Shown one piece after another: positions 5,728-10,252 of a stretch of 10,252 bases of DNA (the stretch's first letter is position 1; every line of letters begins with the position of its first letter). The stretch is taken from positions 1 through 10,252 of the forward strand of contig JAGTQJ010000009.1 of assembly GCA_018396515.1 (NCBI GenBank), given 5' to 3'. The notes below the pieces were generated by a model. It did not search any database. It was not told the DNA's origin and was given only the letters and a program-made list of their open reading frames with translations. This DNA comes from Candidatus Bathyarchaeota archaeon. GTDB taxonomy: Archaea; Thermoproteota; Bathyarchaeia; TCS64. Position numbers and translations under genes: made by a program.

Positions 5728-5830
5728 TGGGGGTAGAAGCTGAACCATACTCCCAGGTTAAGAGGGGACACGGAATAGTAGTCCTAGACTGATGGGAAAC
5801 CCATTCATAGGATACGAGGCTAAGTACTGA
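5727..5830 (+). pseudogene. Possible PIN-domain toxin relic
   Basis: The ATG overlaps the preceding stop (TGATG). The frame reads MGVEAEPYSQVKRGHGIVVL and then D (5787-5789), followed by a stop; a shift to ATG 5792 continues GNPFIGYEAKY before TGA. Spliced, this gives I-V-V-L-D-x-N-P-F-I-G-Y-E, the first strand and helix of a PIN domain with its catalytic Asp and the usual x-N-x-F-I. The rest of the toxin is absent or unrecognisable, though a frame at 5847-5984 has protein-like pieces such as RRPKEAVETIHG. The position directly after an antitoxin-like tail is what makes the call credible. The motif is short, so chance cannot be excluded. Confidence 0.38.
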
Positions 5831-6031
5831 GAATTGAATTTTAAGCCGCAGGCCAAAAGAGGCGGTTGAGACGATCCATGGCTAAGGGATTCCAAGAGCA
5901 GGTCTCATGAGAATGAGTTCCAGAACCATAGGCGTCGTAGACCACAGTCCAATGGAAAACCTTGATATCTATTTAAGAGTTTAAAAAATCATTTAAAGTT
6001 AGGAGTTTGAAGTTCTCTTGGATGGGGTAGA
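5831..6031. other. Stretch without an intact gene, with promoter elements at its end
   Basis: One plus-strand frame gives two protein-like pieces around a TAA (RRPKEAVETIHG; then RTIGVVDHSPMENLDIYLRV to TAA 5982-5984), possibly the remains of the toxin relic just upstream, but I cannot assign them. The last 50 bases are AT-rich with TATA-like runs TTTAAAAAA (about 5980-5988) and ATTTAAAG (5991-5998), which lie 34-50 bases before the coiled-coil gene and are its likely promoter. Confidence 0.35.
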
Positions 6032-6568
6032 ATGAACGGGAGCGATATCTTGGAGAGAGTAAGGGGTGAGAGGGGTCTTCTCGAGAGGATTATGAGCAGG
6101 GTTCCTGGCTATAGGGGTTATAAGGAGAAGGAGCTGAGGAGGGAGAGCGACAGGCTGGTTAGGATGGAGGCGGTGGGCAGGCTCAAGGCCTCCAAGGAGA
6201 TCCTGAGGAGAAGGCTCGCGAATCCCATGATGGTGGGGAGGCTGTCGACGGAGGATGCCTGGAGGCTTGAGACCCTATCAGCCCGCCTCGATAGGGTGAC
6301 CCAGAGGATAGAGAGGGCTGCCGCTGGCTACGCGGGGTTCTTCGACGCCGTTAAGGTGAGGGAGGATAAGCTCGAGATGGTATTGCAGCATGACCTGAAC
6401 CTGGTGGAGATGGCTGAGAGGGTGAGGGCCGAGATGGAGAGGGCCTCCGAGGTGGAGACGGGGACTGAAGACTGGAGGAAGGCGATGGATGGGCTGATGA
6501 AAAGGGTTGAGGAGCTAGACGCCCTAATAGACAGGAGGGGCGAGATACTCAGGGGGTTGGAGATATGA
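6032..6568 (+). CDS. Coiled-coil protein associated with SPFH-zinc ribbon protein
   Basis: A 178-residue soluble protein, almost all charged helix, with coiled-coil potential at about residues 1-60, 75-97 and 125-175. It has no signal peptide, membrane helix or zinc motif. Two stretches look like conserved family signatures: PGYRGYKEKELRRESDRLVR (25-44) and GYAGFFDAVKVREDKLEMVL (99-118). From memory, proteins with similar segments are found next to YdjI-like SPFH genes in several bacterial phyla; this should be treated as recollection and not as a database result. It precedes the SPFH gene by 66 bases on the same strand and is probably co-expressed. The role is unknown; a scaffold or adaptor binding the SPFH assembly is the simplest idea. 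It is not PspA by sequence, although a similar place in the cell is conceivable. Confidence 0.75.
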   Translation: MNGSDILERVRGERGLLERIMSRVPGYRGYKEKELRRESDRLVRMEAVGRLKASKEILRRRLANPMMVGRLSTEDAWRLETLSARLDRVTQRIERAAAGYAGFFDAVKVREDKLEMVLQHDLNLVEMAERVRAEMERASEVETGTEDWRKAMDGLMKRVEELDALIDRRGEILRGLEI

Positions 6569-6621
6569 ACATATCATGGGATAAACCTCTAAAATATCTG
6601 AGAGGCGGAGCTAAGATTGGA

Positions 6622-6628
6622 GAGGTGA
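6622..6628 (+). promoter_or_regulatory. Strong Shine-Dalgarno site of the SPFH gene
   Basis: GAGGTGA lies six bases before ATG 6635 and matches the 3' end of archaeal 16S rRNA over seven bases. It fixes the start of the SPFH gene and excludes the nearby ATG at 6631, which is in another frame. Confidence 0.6.
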
Positions 6629-6634
6629 AGATGG

Positions 6635-7672
6635 ATGCCTAAGGTGATCGAGTGGAGGGACGCAAGGGAGGGGGAGATGGTCTGGAGGTATCCCGTAGAG
6701 GAGATAGCCTGGGGGGACAACCTCGTGGTCCACGAGTATGAGGCCGCCGTCTTCTTCAGGGATGGGAAGGCCTACGACGTCTTCAGGGCTGGGAGGCACG
6801 TCCTGACCACCGCGAACCTCCCCCTCATCACGAGGATCCTATCCGCCATGGCGGGCTTCGACAGGGTTCCATTCAGGGCATCCGTTATATTCATCTCCCT
6901 CAAGCAGTTCCTAGGCAGGTTCGGGGCCCAGGGCCAGACCAAGGAGCTCGCCCCCCTCAAGTTCTATGGGAGCTTCTGGTTCAGGGTTGAAGACCCGAAC
7001 CTATTCGTGAACGAGGTTGTGGGGGGCCAGAGCCTATACACGACGGACGGCCTCCAGAGCTTCCTAAGGGGATACTTCAACGAGAGGCTCATCGACACCC
7101 TGAGCCAGTACTCCCTGGCCGAGGTCTACGGAAAGCTCGACGAGACTAGCCTCCTGACCAAGAGCATCCTATTCGAAGCCCTCTCGAGGATCGGCCTTGA
7201 GCTTATAGACCTGAAGTTCGAGGGGATAGACACAACCCCGGAGTGGAGGGACAGGATCTTCTACCTAAGGACAGGGGTGGGAGCCCCGGAGGTCCTGAGG
7301 ATGGAGACCGTCCAGAGGGCAGCGGAGAGCCTATCCAAGAGCCCCGGGGCAGCCTTAGGGGCGGGAATAGCCGTCATCCCACCCCTCTTCCAGCAGCCTC
7401 CGCCGAGCCAGCAGATGATCCAATGCCCAAGATGCGGCTTCCAGAACCCCATGGCCTCAAAGTTCTGCGGGAACTGCGGGGCCCCCCTCCAAGCCGCCGT
7501 GGGAGGGGTTACATGCCCGAAGTGCGGACGCTTAAACCCACCGGGTGCAAAGTTCTGTCTGGAGTGTGGAAGCCCCCTAGCCCAGACCCTCAAATGCCCA
7601 AGCTGTGGATTCGAGGTCCAGCGAGGGGCGAAGTTCTGCCCCAACTGCGGGGCAAAGCTGACCGAGGGGTAA
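6635..7672 (+). CDS. SPFH-domain (YdjI-like) protein with three C-terminal zinc ribbons
   Basis: A 345-residue protein. Residues 1-215 are an SPFH/band-7 domain of the YdjI (COG4260) type: VIEWRDAREGEMVWRYP at the start, then AAVFFRDGKAYDVFRAGRHV, LKFYGSFWFRVEDPNLFVNE and the helical RGYFNERLIDTL. There is no membrane helix, so it would sit on the membrane or on a partner from the cytoplasm. A Pro/Gln-rich linker (249-260) leads to three CxxC-x10-CxxC zinc ribbons with cysteines at 264/267/278/281, 294/297/308/311 and 321/324/335/338. In Bacillus, YdjI helps localise PspA to membranes; a scaffold or sensor role is inferred here. Most YdjI-like proteins I know of have one or two ribbons, so three is on the high side. 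It follows the coiled-coil gene and precedes the arrestin-like gene on the same strand. Confidence 0.88.
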   Translation: MPKVIEWRDAREGEMVWRYPVEEIAWGDNLVVHEYEAAVFFRDGKAYDVFRAGRHVLTTANLPLITRILSAMAGFDRVPFRASVIFISLKQFLGRFGAQGQTKELAPLKFYGSFWFRVEDPNLFVNEVVGGQSLYTTDGLQSFLRGYFNERLIDTLSQYSLAEVYGKLDETSLLTKSILFEALSRIGLELIDLKFEGIDTTPEWRDRIFYLRTGVGAPEVLRMETVQRAAESLSKSPGAALGAGIAVIPPLFQQPPPSQQMIQCPRCGFQNPMASKFCGNCGAPLQAAVGGVTCPKCGRLNPPGAKFCLECGSPLAQTLKCPSCGFEVQRGAKFCPNCGAKLTEG

Positions 7673-7766
7673 GACCCACAAAGGTTGGAGCCCACGAGGA
7701 TTTAAACATGGAGTCAAACTTAAATTGAAATAGGCATTAGGGAACTCGAATTTATGGGGATGGCGG

Positions 7767-8366
7767 ATGTCCTTTCTGAGGAAGCTCAAGGATAAACTCA
7801 CACCTCCAAAGGCCTCTTTATCTCTGAAACTGAATAGGGAGAGCTTCACATTGGGTGAGAATATCGAGGGAGTACTGACCATCTCCTCTGAGGAGGACTT
7901 CGATGCCAAAGATATAAGATGCGAGATCAACTGCACGGAGTCTGTGAAGAAGACGAGAAGGGAGTACGACGAGAAGAAGGGGAGGGAGGTGGAGAGGGAG
8001 GTATGGGAGCATGCAACCCTCTACTCATCAAGGCCGACCCTGAGGGGTGCCACAAGGATCTATAGGGGATATAGGGAGGAGATCCCCTTCAGCATAGGCC
8101 TACCCCCAACGGGGAGACCCACATACAAAAGCATAAACAACAACGTGGTCTGGAACATAAAGGGAGTCATAGGGGTTGATGGCAGACCCGACGTCGTCAG
8201 CAGAACCATGGAGATCCAGGTCGCCCAGCCCATCGCTGCGCCTGTTATAAAGGAGGTCATAGTAAAGGAGAAGGAGGTTGTCATGATACCATGCAAGTAC
8301 TGTGGAACCCTGATGCCCCAGACAGAGACCATATGCCCCCACTGCGGAGCTAGGAGAACAGGGTAA
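7767..8366 (+). CDS. Arrestin/Spo0M-like protein with C-terminal zinc ribbon
   Basis: A 199-residue cytoplasmic protein. Residues 15-155 fit an arrestin-fold beta sandwich: SLSLKLNRESFTLGENIEGV (18-37, the first strands), a variable charged insert (60-82), IPFSIGLPPTGRPTYKS (106-122), and VVWNIKGVIGVDGRPDV (127-143), which together resemble Spo0M and Vps26-type proteins. A linker with VIKEVIVKEKEVVMIP leads to one zinc ribbon, cysteines 176/179/190/193. The ribbon is of the same kind as those in the preceding SPFH protein, which suggests shared binding or assembly. The start is ATG 7767 with GGCGG just upstream; the ATGs at 7754 and 7760 are in other frames. A TATA-like TTAAATTG near 7720-7728 could give it its own promoter within the 94-base gap. 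Function unknown; membrane or protein trafficking is an inference. Confidence 0.82.
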   Translation: MSFLRKLKDKLTPPKASLSLKLNRESFTLGENIEGVLTISSEEDFDAKDIRCEINCTESVKKTRREYDEKKGREVEREVWEHATLYSSRPTLRGATRIYRGYREEIPFSIGLPPTGRPTYKSINNNVVWNIKGVIGVDGRPDVVSRTMEIQVAQPIAAPVIKEVIVKEKEVVMIPCKYCGTLMPQTETICPHCGARRTG

Positions 8367-8633
8367 AACACCACAAGATCGAGCTATCATAGACAGAGAA
8401 CCCCAGATTCACCTTCAGATTCGAGATTCACCCCTTCAACCTTCAATATTCGATGGCAATTCTCTGAAAATCGTCCTCTGAATCTCTCATACCCTTAATC
8501 ATTAATGTCTAGAACTTGAAACCTTGGAGCTCCCCCATGCTCTAGAGACTCCAGGGAGAATTCTTAGATGGCCTAGATCCAAAATCAAGTGGCAGGATTC
8601 CATCTATGATAGGGCCCACCGATATGATGAGGC
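8367..8633. other. Intergenic stretch between convergent genes, with a short direct repeat
   Basis: The arrestin-like gene and the small minus-strand gene converge here. AGATTCACC occurs at 8405-8413 and again at 8424-8432, with AGATTC between them (8417-8422), giving three small tandem copies. I see no gene, tRNA or clear terminator. Confidence 0.35.
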
Positions 8634-8906
8634 TCACTGGGGCTTCAGGCTCGGCTCCCTCGGCTTTGCCTTAAGCTCTGGCGGGATCTTCACAACCCTG
8701 ACGATATTCTGGCTGTTTATGAGGTATATAGGCGTCCCATCTGGGTTATACTTCTTCAGCCTCTTCACCCCTATTAGCACCAGCTTCACCTTCAGGAGGG
8801 AGCCGTCCTCGAGCTGGTAGATGTTCCAGTGCTCCTCAACCTCCCTGAAGTCCAGGTCGACGCCCTCGGATATATCCTCAGGGGTCAGGGGGATCTGCAC
8901 GGCCAT
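8634..8906 (-). CDS. Small 90-residue protein of unknown function
   Basis: I do not recognise a named family. The protein begins MAVQIPLTPEDISEGVDLDF, continues through a beta-rich middle (HWNIYQLEDGSLLKVKLVLI then YNPDGTPIYLINSQNIVRVV), and ends with a Pro/Lys tail. There is no signal, membrane helix or cysteine cluster. The middle reads like a small beta-barrel or roll. From memory, similar middle segments occur in small archaeal proteins, but I cannot name the family. The start ATG 8906 has GAGG a few bases upstream. It lies 62 bases after the M20 gene on the same strand and could be in its operon, although CTTTATCTTCC in the gap might be a separate promoter. The opposite-strand ORF at 8524-8820 is judged to be its shadow, because the host-like codon pattern is on this strand. 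Confidence 0.65.
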   Translation of the reverse strand: MAVQIPLTPEDISEGVDLDFREVEEHWNIYQLEDGSLLKVKLVLIGVKRLKKYNPDGTPIYLINSQNIVRVVKIPPELKAKPREPSLKPQ

Positions 8907-8968
8907 ATCTTTCAGCCTCTAATGAACACCAATGTGGAGGGGGAAGATAAAGCTCTCCATCGATGTGT

Positions 8969-10195
8969 TCATGAACTCCTCTCCATGGTGCAGACCTTCG
9001 CCGCCGTGAGGGCTAGGCTCCTGGCGCAGATGAGCATCTCATCCACCCTGACATGCTTCTCAACCTCTTCGGGGTATCCCCTAGGGCCGTAGAGGCAGCA
9101 CTCCATCCCTGCTAGGGCTAGGTGGGCCGTATCGTTCCCGCAGTAGCTGTACGGCGGGACCGCCCCCACCCTCTTCGGGTATGAGCCGGTCACCTCCCTG
9201 TGGCTCTCCTTCAGGATCTTGACGACCTCGGAGTTGGGGCTCACATCCATGGGCGGCATGGGGTTGGCTGCGACCCTGAACTTGGGGTTCACCGGATACT
9301 CGAACTCATACCTGAACTCAGGGTCCTCCTCCCTGATTCCCTCCAGGAGCTCGACCACCTTGGAGTTGATCATCTCAGGGGTGAGGCCTGGGGGATACCT
9401 GAAGTCAACGATGATGGTGCAGAAGTCTGGTATGTTGTAGGGCCCCGCCAGGTCGTGGTCTCTCCCTCTCCCCCCGATTATGCTTCCCACAACCCATCTC
9501 GGGGCTCCGGGGAGATCCGGGTCGAGCACCTCGAACCTCAGCCCTCTGAGCCTCTCCATCACCTTTATCATCTTCTGGATGGCGTCTATGCTCTCCTCCA
9601 TCCTGCTTATGTGCTCGCTCCTCCCGATGGTGTTTATGGCGAACTGGTGGACCCCCACACACTTGGTCAATATGTTCTCCACGCCGTAGGGCTCAGGGAC
9701 TATGGCCATATCAGCCCATACACCGCTCCTGACCAGGTGGATGGTTCCAACCCCCCCTTGGAGCTCCCCAACCACGCATGCGACTATCAGATCCCCTTTA
9801 AGCTCGATTCCAGACCTCTTCACCGCGGCGGCTGCCACCGACATCGCCGCGACCCCCGACTTCATATTGTGCACCCCAGCCCCCCAGAGCCTGTTCCCCT
9901 CCCTCCTAGGCTGGAAGGGGTCCCACCTCCATGACTCGGTTAATGGGTCTATATCAAGGTGGCCGTTGAACATCATGCTCCTCCCCCCTCCCCTCCCCCT
10001 AAGCCTGGCCACCACCTGCCTCCTCCCAGGCTGGACCTCCTGCATCTCCACCTCAAACCCAAGGTCCTCGAAGTAGTCCCTCATATACTCCGCAGCTGGG
10101 GTCTCCCTGGTGGTGAAGCTAGGTATCCTCACGAGCTCGGAGGCCAGATCCACGACCTCCTCCTCCCTGACGAGTCCCAAGACCTCACCCTTCAA
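8969..10195 (-). CDS. M20-family amidohydrolase (ArgE/DapE-like) with altered metal site
   Basis: A 408-residue M20 metallohydrolase of the usual size for acetylornithine deacetylase/succinyl-diaminopimelate desuccinylase-like enzymes, which remove acyl groups from amino acids or peptides with two zinc ions. Seen in order: FNGHLDID (H79, D81), WGAGVHNMKSG (106-114), VVGELQGGVG (E144), VPEPYG (E168), the lid-domain GRSEHISRMEESIDAI (H195), and GPRGYPEEVEKH (H381). The bridging Asp normally found in the GxxDMKG motif is Asn110, and the second Glu of the Glu-Glu pair is Leu145. The first zinc site is kept but the second is damaged, so it may be a one-metal enzyme or inactive. The start is TTG 10195 with GGAGGG (10207-10202) six bases upstream. 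The substrate cannot be told from sequence. Confidence 0.85.
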   Translation of the reverse strand: MKGEVLGLVREEEVVDLASELVRIPSFTTRETPAAEYMRDYFEDLGFEVEMQEVQPGRRQVVARLRGRGGGRSMMFNGHLDIDPLTESWRWDPFQPRREGNRLWGAGVHNMKSGVAAMSVAAAAVKRSGIELKGDLIVACVVGELQGGVGTIHLVRSGVWADMAIVPEPYGVENILTKCVGVHQFAINTIGRSEHISRMEESIDAIQKMIKVMERLRGLRFEVLDPDLPGAPRWVVGSIIGGRGRDHDLAGPYNIPDFCTIIVDFRYPPGLTPEMINSKVVELLEGIREEDPEFRYEFEYPVNPKFRVAANPMPPMDVSPNSEVVKILKESHREVTGSYPKRVGAVPPYSYCGNDTAHLALAGMECCLYGPRGYPEEVEKHVRVDEMLICARSLALTAAKVCTMERSS

Positions 10196-10201
10196 CTCAA
10201 A

Positions 10202-10237
10202 CCCTCCGCCCTATAAGCTGGGCATTTCAGATTTAAG
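10202..10237 (-). promoter_or_regulatory. Promoter and ribosome site of the M20 gene
   Basis: The minus strand carries CTTAAAT (10237-10231) about 40 bases before TTG 10195, and GGAGGG (10207-10202) six bases before it. Together they support the TTG start and a short leader. A second TATA-like TTATAG lies nearer, at about 10211-10216, but is less well placed. Confidence 0.4.
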
Positions 10238-10252
10238 GGTGAGGGGGGAACC

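Noticed and set aside
6032..6568. Assignment of the coiled-coil protein as PspA/Vipp1
   Set aside because: It is shorter than PspA, lacks the amphipathic N-terminal helix, and carries PGYRGY and GYAGFF signatures not found in PspA.
7243..7728. 161-codon frame inside the SPFH gene
   Set aside because: It is out of frame with the zinc-ribbon coding sequence, and its Gly/Pro/Arg-rich composition is that of a shifted GC-rich gene.
8405..8432. Short repeats AGATTCACC/AGATTC as a possible CRISPR or regulator array
   Set aside because: There are only two full copies of nine bases and one partial, with no spacer regularity and no nearby cas gene.
8524..8820. 98-codon plus-strand frame with a hydrophobic stretch
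   Set aside because: The hydrophobic part is antisense to the small minus-strand protein, which has the better start, ribosome site and protein pattern.
9200..9934. Long plus-strand open frame of 244 codons
   Set aside because: It is fully antisense to the M20 gene, whose motifs are unmistakable; the His/Pro/Leu-rich product is typical of a shadow.

Overview
The window looks archaeal, most likely from a thermophilic or deep-branching Thermoproteota such as Bathyarchaeia. The lineage is an inference and not certain. The evidence is AGG/AGA-rich arginine codons, archaeal Shine-Dalgarno matches (GGTGAT, GAGGTGA, GGAGGG), TATA-like boxes 25-40 bases before several starts, frequent TTG starts, and the gene content: AbrB/PIN and MNT/HEPN pairs and an SPFH-zinc ribbon cluster. 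I saw no rRNA, tRNA, CRISPR array or insertion sequence.

Bases 1-1930 and 4536-6000 are toxin-antitoxin territory. Two AbrB-PIN (VapBC-type) pairs look intact, both on the minus strand: 297-966 and 4748-5429. Around them lie degraded remains that no ordinary gene caller would report: an AbrB fragment (128-248), an AbrB-then-PIN relic with frameshift and stops (1541-1910), another antitoxin-tail/PIN relic joined by a TGATG stop-start overlap (5641-5830), and a frameshifted minus-strand gene of unknown family (1047-1398). An MNT-HEPN pair (3448-4535) sits beside a possible HEPN fragment on the opposite strand (3276-3413). The region reads as a graveyard of repeatedly gained and lost toxin-antitoxin modules.

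Between these lies a 332-residue cell-surface protein (1934-2932), with a signal peptide, a predicted helical ectodomain and a C-terminal membrane anchor, followed by about 500 bases of AT-rich DNA.

Bases 6032-8366 hold a plus-strand cluster of three genes: a conserved coiled-coil protein, an SPFH (YdjI-like) protein ending in three zinc ribbons, and an arrestin/Spo0M-like protein ending in one zinc ribbon. By analogy with bacterial YdjI/PspA and Spo0M loci this may be a membrane-associated stress or remodelling module. It is the best candidate here for a little-described system.

Bases 8634-10195 carry two minus-strand genes: an M20-family amidohydrolase in which two metal-ligand positions are replaced (Asp to Asn, Glu to Leu), followed by a 90-residue small protein of unknown function.
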